From Nocardioides nematodiphilus (GTDB lineage: Bacteria > Actinomycetota > Actinomycetes > Propionibacteriales > Nocardioidaceae), in assembly GCF_020216525.1 (NCBI RefSeq), contig NZ_JAIWOY010000001.1, positions 186,001 to 250,000 on the forward strand: a stretch of DNA of 64,000 bases, written 5' to 3'. Positions 52,484 to 62,971 of the stretch are shown here, one piece after another. The notes under the pieces are model-generated. The model made no database searches and was not told the DNA's origin. It saw nothing but the letters and a program-made list of their open reading frames with translations. The position numbers and the translations under genes were made by a program. Numbering within the stretch: position 1 is the stretch's first letter; each line of letters begins with the position of its first letter.

Positions 52484-53881
52484 TCACGCTTGGATCGACG
52501 CGAAACCGAGCTCTTCCTCCAGTTCGTAGGCGAGCCCCAGGAGCTGCCCCTCGTACCCCGTGGCCGCCCCGAACATCATCCCCTGCGGCATCCCGGACGC
52601 GGTCGTCTGGAGAGGCAGGGAGATCGCCGGCTGACCGGTGATGTTCTGCCACGGCGTGAACGAGACCCAGGCCATCAGCCGCTCGAGGATCTCCTCGAAG
52701 TCCTGCGTCGGGTCGAAGTGGCCGACGAGCGGCGTCTCGGCCGCCACGGTGGGCGTGAGGATCACGTCGTACGTCTGGTGGAACTCCTCCGCAGTGACCC
52801 GTGCCTGCTGCAGGCGGCGGATCGCGCCGGGCAGGCGACGCACGCTGCGCGTCGAGTAGTGCGCGAGTCCGAGGGTGAGGTTGTCGAGCTTGAGCGGATC
52901 CCAGGTCGGGCCATGGGTGGCCCCGCTGCGCACGATGAGGTTCGCGAGCAGGCTCCAGTACGTGATGAAGTCCACACCGATGCCCGCAGGCACCGGCGGG
53001 TCGACCTGCTCGACGCGGTGGCCGAGCTCCTCCAGGTGGCCCGCGGTCTTGAGCGTGAGCTCGGTGACCTCCGGACTGGCGGAGCGGCCATCGGCGGAGG
53101 TGCAGACCGCGATCCGCAGGCGGCGCCGGCTCGGGCCGCCGATGTCGCCGATCGGACGCAGGCCGCCGGCGGGCTTGATCAGCTCCGCCTCACGCAGGAA
53201 CGCGGCCGTGTCACGCACCGTGCGGGTCAGCACGCCGTCGGAGACGATCCGCAGGGGCAGCAGCCGGAAGAGCGCGTCCTGGGCGACGCGGTCACGGCTC
53301 GGCTTGAGACCGACCAGACCGTTGACCGACGCCGGGATGCGGATCGAGCCGCCACCGTCGTTGCCGTGGGCGAACGGGACCGCCCCGGCCGCCACCAGGG
53401 CCGCGGAGCCGGCCGACGAGGCGCCGGCGATGCGATCGGTGTCCCACGGGCTGCGCACGGCGCCCAGACGGGGGTGCTCGGCGGCTCCGGAGAAGCCGTA
53501 CTCCGACAGCTGGCTCTTGGCGATCGGGATGGCGCCCGTCTTGAGGAACATGTGCGCGAAGTCGCCCGTACGCCGGGCGTTGGAGGCGACGTACGCATCG
53601 GTCCCGCTCTGGGTCGGGAAGCCGACCAGGTCGACGTTGTCCTTGATCAGGGTGGGCACGCCGCTGAAATAGCCTGCGCGCGGGTGCGCGGCGAGCTCAC
53701 GGGCGCGGTCGTACATCTCCAGCGCGATGCCGTGGAGCTGGCCGTCGACCTGCTGCACGCGCGCGATCGAGGCCTCCAGGGCCTCAGGAGCGCTGATCTC
53801 CCCTGCGGCGATCGCCTCGGCGACGCCGACCGCGTCGAGCGACCCGAGGGCGTCATCGGTGAAGGCATGCAAGCGCGACAT
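52484..53881 (-). CDS. amidase signature family protein
   Basis: A 465-residue enzyme of the amidase signature family with the Ser-cisSer-Lys triad: Lys in LIKDNVDLVG, and the Gly/Ser-rich loop AGASSAGSAALVAAG (usually GGSSGG), followed by DGGGSIRIPASVNGLVGLKPS. The C-terminal FTPWQNITGQPAISLPL is also typical. It is close to 6-aminohexanoate-cyclic-dimer hydrolase-like amidases, but substrate is unknown. The ATG at 53881 is used rather than GTG 53890 because TAGCGT lies 7 nt upstream. Confidence 0.87.
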   Translation of the reverse strand: MSRLHAFTDDALGSLDAVGVAEAIAAGEISAPEALEASIARVQQVDGQLHGIALEMYDRARELAAHPRAGYFSGVPTLIKDNVDLVGFPTQSGTDAYVASNARRTGDFAHMFLKTGAIPIAKSQLSEYGFSGAAEHPRLGAVRSPWDTDRIAGASSAGSAALVAAGAVPFAHGNDGGGSIRIPASVNGLVGLKPSRDRVAQDALFRLLPLRIVSDGVLTRTVRDTAAFLREAELIKPAGGLRPIGDIGGPSRRRLRIAVCTSADGRSASPEVTELTLKTAGHLEELGHRVEQVDPPVPAGIGVDFITYWSLLANLIVRSGATHGPTWDPLKLDNLTLGLAHYSTRSVRRLPGAIRRLQQARVTAEEFHQTYDVILTPTVAAETPLVGHFDPTQDFEEILERLMAWVSFTPWQNITGQPAISLPLQTTASGMPQGMMFGAATGYEGQLLGLAYELEEELGFASIQA

Positions 53882-53888
53882 GCCGGTC

Positions 53889-53894
53889 ACGCTA
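53889..53894 (-). promoter_or_regulatory. -10 element of the amidase-signature gene (leaderless)
   Basis: TAGCGT on the minus strand with 7 nt to ATG 53881; it would overlap the alternative GTG at 53890. Confidence 0.45.
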
Positions 53895-53909
53895 CCCGCG
53901 AATCAGTGC

Positions 53910-55076
53910 TCACTCATCGGAGATCTCTCCGAGGCGCTGGTCGACGCTGCCGGGCGCCAGGATGTGGTCGATCGCGAGGGCGGCGCAGCCGACCAGGCCG
54001 GACGAGTCGCCGTGGATCGAGGGCACGAAGCGCAGCTCACGCGTGGCGAGCGCGGTGGAGCGGGCGTACACGCTCTCGCGCAGACCCGCGGTGTAGAGAT
54101 CGAACGCCTGCCCCATGTCACCGCCGACGACCACGACCTCGGGGTTGAGCAGGTTGATCGCGATCGCGAGCAGCTCACCGACGTGGCGCCCGGACTCGCG
54201 CAGCAGGCCGCGGGCCACCGCGTCGCCGGCGAGGGCCGCGGCGACGAGGTCGCGGACGTGACCGGCCGGGACGCCGGACGAGACCAGCTTCGCGGTCATC
54301 GCCCAGCCGGCGGCGATCGTCTCGAGGCAGCCGTTGGACCCGCAGCGACAGGGCAGGTCTCCTGCAGCGTCGAGGCGGGTGTGGCCGATCTCGCCCGCTG
54401 CGCCGATCGCGCCGGTGAGGATCTGGCCGTCGGCGATCACGCCCAGGCCGAGGCCGGTCGAGGCCTTGAGGATGAGCGCGTTGCGGGGCTTCTCCCCCGG
54501 GCCGAACATCTCGGAGTAGGCCAGCACGTCCGCGTCGTTGGCGAGGAAGAGCGGAGCGTCGGCGACCTCGGCGAAGTAGGGAGCCAGCTCGACGCCGTCC
54601 CAGCCGCCCATGACCGGGGAGTCGACGCTGACGCAGCGCTGCGGGTCGACCACACCGGGGAGGCTCATCCCGATCCCGAGAACGGGCACCGTCACCTCAG
54701 CGAGCATCGTCTTGAGCCGCTCGGCGAGCATCGGCATCAGCTTCTGCGCGGAGATCCCGACACCGTGGTCGCGGGTGTCACCGGCCAGCTCACGGCCCTG
54801 CAGGTCGAAGATCGCCAGCTGGCTGCGGCTGCGCCCGACCGCGACGCCGAGCACGACGCCGGCGTCGTGGTTGAACACCAGCGCCCCCGGCGGGCGGCCG
54901 CCCGTCGAGGCGAGCTCCTCGCCGACCAGGAGCAGGCCGGCGTCCAGCAGCGCGGAGACGCGCGCGACCACCGCCGTACGGGAGAGGCCGGTGATCCGGC
55001 GCAGGTCGGTGCGGGTGCTGGCCTGACCGGAGCGGACCAGCTCCAGCAGCTCCCCAGCAGTTGCCATTTCGGACAT
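53910..55076 (-). CDS. ROK family transcriptional regulator
   Basis: A 388-residue repressor: N-terminal winged helix (about residues 8-65; TDLRRITGLSRTAVVARVSAL) and a ROK sugar-kinase-like domain with GIGMSLPGVV, ANDADVLAYSE, GLGLGVI and the zinc motif CRCGSNGCLE. The kinase ATP motif is weak, so it is probably a sugar-phosphate or sugar sensor. It diverges from zwf-edd-eda and may control that operon. The ATG at 55076 has a TATGAT 7 nt upstream; ATG 55088 overlaps this hexamer. Confidence 0.88.
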   Translation of the reverse strand: MSEMATAGELLELVRSGQASTRTDLRRITGLSRTAVVARVSALLDAGLLLVGEELASTGGRPPGALVFNHDAGVVLGVAVGRSRSQLAIFDLQGRELAGDTRDHGVGISAQKLMPMLAERLKTMLAEVTVPVLGIGMSLPGVVDPQRCVSVDSPVMGGWDGVELAPYFAEVADAPLFLANDADVLAYSEMFGPGEKPRNALILKASTGLGLGVIADGQILTGAIGAAGEIGHTRLDAAGDLPCRCGSNGCLETIAAGWAMTAKLVSSGVPAGHVRDLVAAALAGDAVARGLLRESGRHVGELLAIAINLLNPEVVVVGGDMGQAFDLYTAGLRESVYARSTALATRELRFVPSIHGDSSGLVGCAALAIDHILAPGSVDQRLGEISDE

Positions 55077-55083
55077 GACGGGG

Positions 55084-55089
55084 ATCATA
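55084..55089 (-). promoter_or_regulatory. -10 element of the ROK regulator gene (leaderless)
   Basis: TATGAT on the minus strand, 7 nt before ATG 55076. Confidence 0.5.
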
Positions 55090-55103
55090 GGGGCAGGCTT
55101 ATG

Positions 55104-55142
55104 TCCAAAAAAAGCCTTTGTAGTGCTTGTATCGATCCAAAA
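55104..55142. promoter_or_regulatory. possible regulatory repeats in the ROK/zwf intergenic region
   Basis: Two TCCAAAA copies (55104-55110 and 55136-55142) lie 32 nt apart, about three helical turns, in an AT-rich stretch between the divergent ROK and zwf genes. They may be sites for the ROK protein. Confidence 0.3.
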
Positions 55143-55161
55143 TAGATGGGACTCTGGTCAC

Positions 55162-58482
<3,321 letters not shown>

Positions 58483-58490
<8 letters not shown>

Positions 58491-59106
58491 GCTCGGCTCG
58501 CTGCTCACCCTGTCCCCCGTCGTCCCGGTCGTCGTCGTCGACACCGCCGAGCAGGGTGTCGGGGTCGCCAAGGCGCTGGTCGCCGGCGGCATCAAGGTCA
58601 TCGAGATGACGCTGCGGACCCCGGCCGGCCTCGAAGCGATCCGCGCGATCGCCGACGAGGTCCCCGAGATCGTCGTGGGCGCCGGTACGGTCACCACGCC
58701 GCAGCGCGCCGCCGACGCCGCCGCCGCCGGCTCGCAGTTCCTGGTCTCCCCGGGCCTCACCCCGTCGCTGCTCGCGGCGATGAAGGACACCGGTCTGCCG
58801 TTCCTGCCGGGCACCGCCACCGTCTCGGAGGTCCTGTCGGTCCTCGAGGCCGGCATCACCGAGATGAAGTTCTTCCCGGCCGAGCAGTCGGGCGGTGCGC
58901 CGTTCCTCAGCGGCCTCGTCACCGTCACCCCGGACGCGCGCTTCTGCCCCACCGGCGGTATCCGCGTCAACACCGCGCCCGACTACCTGAAGCTGGCCAA
59001 CGTCGGCTGCATCGGCGGCACCTGGCTGACCCCGGCCGACGCCATCGCCGCGGGCGACTGGGAGCGGATCACCAAGCTCGCTGCAGAGGCCGCCGCACTC
59101 GGCTGA
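58483..59106 (+). CDS. eda: 2-keto-3-deoxy-6-phosphogluconate aldolase
   Basis: Splits KDPG into pyruvate and glyceraldehyde 3-phosphate, completing the Entner-Doudoroff pathway. The 207-residue class I aldolase has [15 protein letters not shown] with the catalytic Glu, [20 protein letters not shown] and the Schiff-base Lys in [12 protein letters not shown], then CPTGGI. It ends the zwf-edd-eda operon and is followed by a terminator. Confidence 0.95.
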
Positions 59107-59145
59107 GTCCTGCAGCTCAGCGGGCGACCCCCGCTGACTCGAGAT

Positions 59146-59185
59146 CGAACGGCCCTGATCGCCCACCCGCGATCGGGGCCGTTCG
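59146..59185. terminator. terminator of the zwf-edd-eda operon
   Basis: CGAACGGCCCTGATCG and CGATCGGGGCCGTTCG form a 16-bp stem with one G-T pair and an 8-nt loop, 40 nt after the eda stop. Confidence 0.85.
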
Positions 59186-59191
59186 GCGTCC

Positions 59192-59257
59192 GGGTCGAGG
59201 AGTCACTTCTCGTGGCTCGAGAAGTCACATCTCGCGGGTCGAGGAGTCACCTTCGGT
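59192..59257. repeat. tandem array of three 22-bp repeats, forward orientation
   Basis: Three contiguous 22-nt units at 59192, 59214 and 59236 share the pattern GGSTCGAGRAGTCACWTCTCGY, with the last unit diverging at its end. The array lies upstream of tag. The same unit in reverse orientation forms the array at 59831-59896 after tag. Confidence 0.75.
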
Positions 59258-59279
59258 GCACGCGCGGCAGGATGGCGCC

Positions 59280-59837
59280 ATGGAGCCTGTGACCGGTGAG
59301 GACGGTGTCCTCCGTTGCCTGTGGGCCGGCGGCCCGGGCCCGATGCGCGACTACCACGATCGCGAGTGGGGCGTGCCCGTCCGTGGCGAGGCCGCGTACC
59401 TCGAGCGGCTGACGCTGGAGGCTTTCCAATCGGGACTCTCGTGGTCGACGATCCTGGCGAAGAGGCCTGCCTTCCGTACGGCCTTCCACGACTTCGACGC
59501 CGAGGCGATCGCCGCCTTCACCGAGGAGGATCACGCCCGTCTGATGACCGACGTCGGGATCGTGCGCAACCGGCTCAAGATCAGCGCCACCATCACCAAT
59601 GCCCGGGCGACGGTCGCACTGCGCGAGGCCGAGGGCCTCGAGGCGCTCATCCTCAGCCACGCCCCGACCGGCCCCCTCGATCACACCGCGACCACCTCGC
59701 CGGAGTCGGTCGCGCTGTCCAAGGCGCTGAAGAAGCGCGGTTTCGTCTTCGTGGGGCCGACGACGATGTACGCGCTGATGCAGGCGATCGGACTCTTCGA
59801 TCCCCATCTCCCGGGCTGCTTCCGCCATGGGAAGTGA
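59280..59837 (+). CDS. tag: DNA-3-methyladenine glycosylase I
   Basis: Excises 3-methyladenine from alkylated DNA. The 185-residue HhH-superfamily protein has RCLWAGG and YHDREWGVPV at the start and DPHLPGC at the end, supplying the Cys/His zinc-snap ligands, plus LEAFQSGLSW and LSKALKKRGFVFVGPTTMY. CAGGAT lies 6 nt before the ATG at 59280. The stop codon lies inside the first unit of the downstream 22-bp repeat array, and another array precedes the promoter. Confidence 0.93.
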   Translation: MEPVTGEDGVLRCLWAGGPGPMRDYHDREWGVPVRGEAAYLERLTLEAFQSGLSWSTILAKRPAFRTAFHDFDAEAIAAFTEEDHARLMTDVGIVRNRLKISATITNARATVALREAEGLEALILSHAPTGPLDHTATTSPESVALSKALKKRGFVFVGPTTMYALMQAIGLFDPHLPGCFRHGK

Positions 59838-59896
59838 CCCCTCACCCCGCAAGAAGTGACCTCTCGAGCCGCGAGAAGTGACCTCTCAACCTCGGG
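59831..59896. repeat. tandem array of three 22-bp repeats, reverse orientation
   Basis: Units at 59831, 59853 and 59875 begin GAAGTGACCYCTC and are the reverse complement of the array upstream of tag. The array includes the tag stop codon (59835-59837) and the pirin stop codon (59886-59888), so it has grown into, or supplies, the ends of both convergent genes. Confidence 0.8.
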
Positions 59897-60884
59897 GGCG
59901 GAGCTTGGCGGTGCCGGGCAGGGGCGGGGCGGGGATCGGCGGGAGGTGCTCGCCGTCGACGCGGCCGAAGCGGCCCATCGCGACCCGGGTGCCGTCGTCG
60001 ACGACCTCGCCGGAGGCGTCGATGATCTGGGCCTGCCAGGCGTCGCGATAGGTGACGATCTCCTCATGGCTCCGGCCGACGAAGTTCCACCACATCACGA
60101 TCTGCTCGCCGAACGGTGGCCCGCCGAGGAGCAGCAGCCGGGTGTCCTCGGCGGCGACGAGGGTGCGGCTGGTCGAGCCCGGCGGCAGGTAGGCGAGCGC
60201 GTCCTTCTCGACCGGGATGCTGTCGACGCTGACCAGGCCGGTGTCGACGAGGACGCCGTGCTCGAAGTCCGGGTCGAGCGGGATCGTGAGCGCCTCGCCC
60301 GCCCGGAGGAGGATCTCGGCGCCGAGCAGGCGGGTGAAGGTCGCGACCGGCGAGGTGGAGCCGAGCAGCGAGCCCAGGAAGACCCGCGCCTCCCAGCCCG
60401 CGCCCGTCACCGGGGCCGGCGCATAGTGCTCGAAGGCGGGTGCCGTGTCGCGGGCGGCCTCAGGCAGGGCGACCCAGAGCTGCGCGCCGTGCAGGGTCGC
60501 GGTCTCCGGCGTGGAGATCTCGGTGTGGCTGATGCCCTGTCCGCCGGTCATCAGGTTGACCTCCCCCGGCCGGACGATGGCGTGGTGGCCGGCGCTGTCA
60601 CAGTGGACGATCTCGCCGGTGAAGAGCCAGGAGACGGTCTGCAGGCCGGTGTGCGGGTGGGCGGCGACGACCATCCCGCCGGAGTCGGCGACCCGGTCGG
60701 GGCCGTAGTGGTCCAGGAAGCACCAGGCACCGATCAGCGTGCGGGCCCGGGAGGGCAGCGTCCGGCGTACGTTCATCGCGCGCGGCCCGCCGAGCGGCAC
60801 GTCGCGCGGCGTGATGATCTCGATGCCGGCGGCGCGCGCGGCCTCGCAGACGACCTCGTCGGGCCGGGACTCGGTGTTGCTCAC
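59886..60884 (-). CDS. pirin family protein
   Basis: A 332-residue bicupin. The N-terminal cupin has the metal-binding set His/His/His/Glu in AAHPHTGLQTVSW, HCDSAGHHAIVRPGEVN and GQGISHTE, and the C-terminal cupin retains fewer ligands. Bacterial pirins include quercetin dioxygenase activities; the function here is unknown. The GTG at 60884 overlaps the mptB-like stop by 4 nt, so it is the second gene of that operon. The stop lies in the 22-bp repeat array. Confidence 0.86.
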   Translation of the reverse strand: MSNTESRPDEVVCEAARAAGIEIITPRDVPLGGPRAMNVRRTLPSRARTLIGAWCFLDHYGPDRVADSGGMVVAAHPHTGLQTVSWLFTGEIVHCDSAGHHAIVRPGEVNLMTGGQGISHTEISTPETATLHGAQLWVALPEAARDTAPAFEHYAPAPVTGAGWEARVFLGSLLGSTSPVATFTRLLGAEILLRAGEALTIPLDPDFEHGVLVDTGLVSVDSIPVEKDALAYLPPGSTSRTLVAAEDTRLLLLGGPPFGEQIVMWWNFVGRSHEEIVTYRDAWQAQIIDASGEVVDDGTRVAMGRFGRVDGEHLPPIPAPPLPGTAKLRPRG

Positions 60885-62228
60885 AGCAGAACGGTACGGC
60901 GCGGCTGCCTCCAGGGCCCGACGCCGGCCCGGAATCCGAGCACGAGGACGCCGACGACCGCCGCGCCGGTCCAGGTGACGATGCCGAACGGCAGCGTGCT
61001 CATCGGGGAGATCGCGCCCATCACCACCGCACCGCCGACCACCGCGACCTCCGCCTGCGGCGAGAGCCGGACGGCGGCGAGGAAGGGCAGCGGCCACAGC
61101 AGGTACCAGAGACGAACGGCCGGCAGCGCGGCCACCGCGGCGAGGTAGAGCACCCCGACGGCGAGCAGCGCCCGGTCCGCGCGACCGGTCGGGACCTTGA
61201 GCAGCACGATCGCACCGAGGACCGGCGGGAGCAGCGTGCCGATGACACGGCCGGGCATGCCGAGCATGGCCGTCGGGGAGAAGGTCGTCACCATGAAGGG
61301 CACGCTGAGCGCACTCACCCAGCCGTGCCCGAGCCCGGTGACCACGCCGGTGGCCAGCAGGACGACACCGGCGAGCGCACCGACGCCGACCGTACGCCGG
61401 GTGCGGACCAGCAGGCCGGCGCCGATCGGCAGGCTGAGCAGGATCACGCCGACCGCCACCATCCCACCGGAGACCTTCACGGCGGCGGCCAGGCCCGCGA
61501 GCGCGGCGCCGAGCATCCAGCCGTGCGGCAGGCGCGGCGTCAGCGCGAGCGCCGCAGCCATCAGCCCGACCATGAGGATGTCGTTGTGGAGCCCGGCCAC
61601 GCCGTTGACGACCACGGCGGGCGAGGCGAGCAGCAGCGCGCTCGTCCGGGCCGGGTCGACGCCGCCGAGCTCGGCGAGTCTGGGCGCGCTCAGCCCGAGC
61701 AGGAGGATCCCGGCGACCGCCAACAGACGGTGTCCGTACACCAGCAGCAGAGGACTGGCGAGGTGGTGCGCGAGCAGGTCGCCCCACCACAGCGGGAGCG
61801 GGCCGTACGGCGCGGGCGTGTGTCGCCACAGGGGGTCGACCGCCTGCTTCACCGTCCCGGCCAGCAGTGCCGGGCCGTGCCGGTAGGGCGAGATGCCGAG
61901 CGCGGCCAGCGTGCCCTGGGCGGCGTATGACCAGGCATCGCGGCTGAAGAGCGGCGGCGCGAGCATGAGCGGCGCGCTCCACAGCAGCGCGGTCACACGC
62001 ACCAGGGCGAGCCGGCCGCGGCAGGAGCGCCACAGCCGGATCCAGGCCTGGACCAGCAGCACCATTCCGCCGAGGGTGAGGAGGAGGCCCACGACGGGCC
62101 CCGGGCGCGAGTCGCGGGCGGCACCGAGCGGGGTGACGTGCACCAGCCACAACGAGCGCGGGAGCGAAGGCGGTCAGCCAGCCGCCGATCATGACGAGCA
62201 GGCTGCCGACGACACCGCGCGCGATCAC
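60881..62228 (-). CDS. MptB-like polyprenol-phosphate-mannose alpha-1,6-mannosyltransferase, apparent frameshift near N-terminus
   Basis: A multi-spanning (about 12 helices) GT-C glycosyltransferase resembling MptB of mycobacteria and corynebacteria. The frame from 62152 (TTG) to 60881 encodes 423 residues with FSRDAWSYAAQGTLAALGISPYR (residues 68-90) and GLHNDILMVGLMAAALALTPR; a catalytic Asp is in the first. The expected first helix is present upstream in another frame, IARGVVGSLLVMIGGWLTAF from GTG 62228, preceded by TAGCGT at 7 nt. One extra base around 62160-62190, perhaps in CTCCCGCG, would explain the break: sequencing error or a real lesion. Confidence 0.7.
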
Positions 62229-62322
62229 GGTCCGGACGCTAGGTCAGCTCATCCTCCGCTCCGGTGAACACGGGGCGGCTGTCGCGGCAACGTTGGATGT
62301 GGGTCCGCCCGCGGACGAGCAG
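62229..62322. other. spacer between the mptB-like gene and the PRC-barrel gene
   Basis: About 94 nt containing the mptB-like promoter hexamer (62236-62241). No ORF, tRNA or hairpin of note. Confidence 0.4.
62236..62241 (-). promoter_or_regulatory. -10 element of the mptB-like gene (leaderless)
   Basis: TAGCGT on the minus strand followed by 7 nt and GTG 62228. It places the true start before the frameshift. Confidence 0.45.
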
Positions 62323-62970
62323 TCAGGCCACCCGGACCCGATGCTGCTCCCAGTCGATCCTGACCTGCCCGAAGGGCACCTCGCGGGCGTGGCGGTGCAG
62401 CGCGCGCACGATCGCCCGTACGAGCGCCGGACCCTGGTTCGCGGGCCGGCCCTCACGCTCGTCGTAGCCGAGCATCGCGCCGGGCCGGCCGTGGCCGATC
62501 ACCAGCGAGCGCACCCGGTGTCGCTCGTCGAGCCGGACGTCGAGGATCCGCCGCTTGCCCTCGGGTGCCTCGACCTCCATCTGCAGGAGATCGCCCAATC
62601 GGTGCCGGACCGGGCCCTCGTCCTCGCCCGGCGTCCGCACCAGCAGGCCGTGCCGCGGGCGCGTCAGCGTGACCGCGCTGGTCAGCTCCGCCACGAGCGC
62701 GAAGTCGATCCGGTACGGCAGTCGCCGGTCGGCCTGCTCATCGCCCATCCGCGCCCAGTACTCCCGGACCACCGAGCCCAGGCGCCCGCCGAGGCGGGGC
62801 AGCAGCGCTGGCGACCCGGCGAGCAGCGCGGTCGCGACCAGGGCGCCCTCGCCGGTCTCGGCGAGCTCGAGGTCGTCGACCTTGCAGACCAGCAGGCCGT
62901 CCCTGTCGATCACCTGGCGATCGAGGAGATGCAGGACGGCGTCGTACGGCTCGTGGAACCGGTCGCCCAT
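62323..62970 (-). CDS. PRC-barrel-like protein paired with an Nramp transporter
   Basis: A 215-residue cytoplasmic protein. Residues 10-40 (LHLLDRQVIDRDGLLVCKVDDLEL) look like a PRC-barrel, a small domain found in RNA-processing and photosynthetic proteins and in magnesium-transporter-associated proteins. A second similar segment (MEVEAPEGKRRILDVRLDERHRV) may form another barrel. It starts 1 nt after the stop of the Nramp gene and is therefore its operon partner; a regulatory role on the transporter is a reasonable inference. Confidence 0.65.
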   Translation of the reverse strand: MGDRFHEPYDAVLHLLDRQVIDRDGLLVCKVDDLELAETGEGALVATALLAGSPALLPRLGGRLGSVVREYWARMGDEQADRRLPYRIDFALVAELTSAVTLTRPRHGLLVRTPGEDEGPVRHRLGDLLQMEVEAPEGKRRILDVRLDERHRVRSLVIGHGRPGAMLGYDEREGRPANQGPALVRAIVRALHRHAREVPFGQVRIDWEQHRVRVA

Positions 62971-62971
62971 G

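Noticed and set aside
59886..62228. A single 780-codon minus-strand frame joining the mptB first helix to the pirin protein.
   Set aside because: The middle part is Arg/Ala/Pro-rich shadow sequence of the mptB frame. The pirin gene has its own GTG start at 60884 coupled to the mptB stop.
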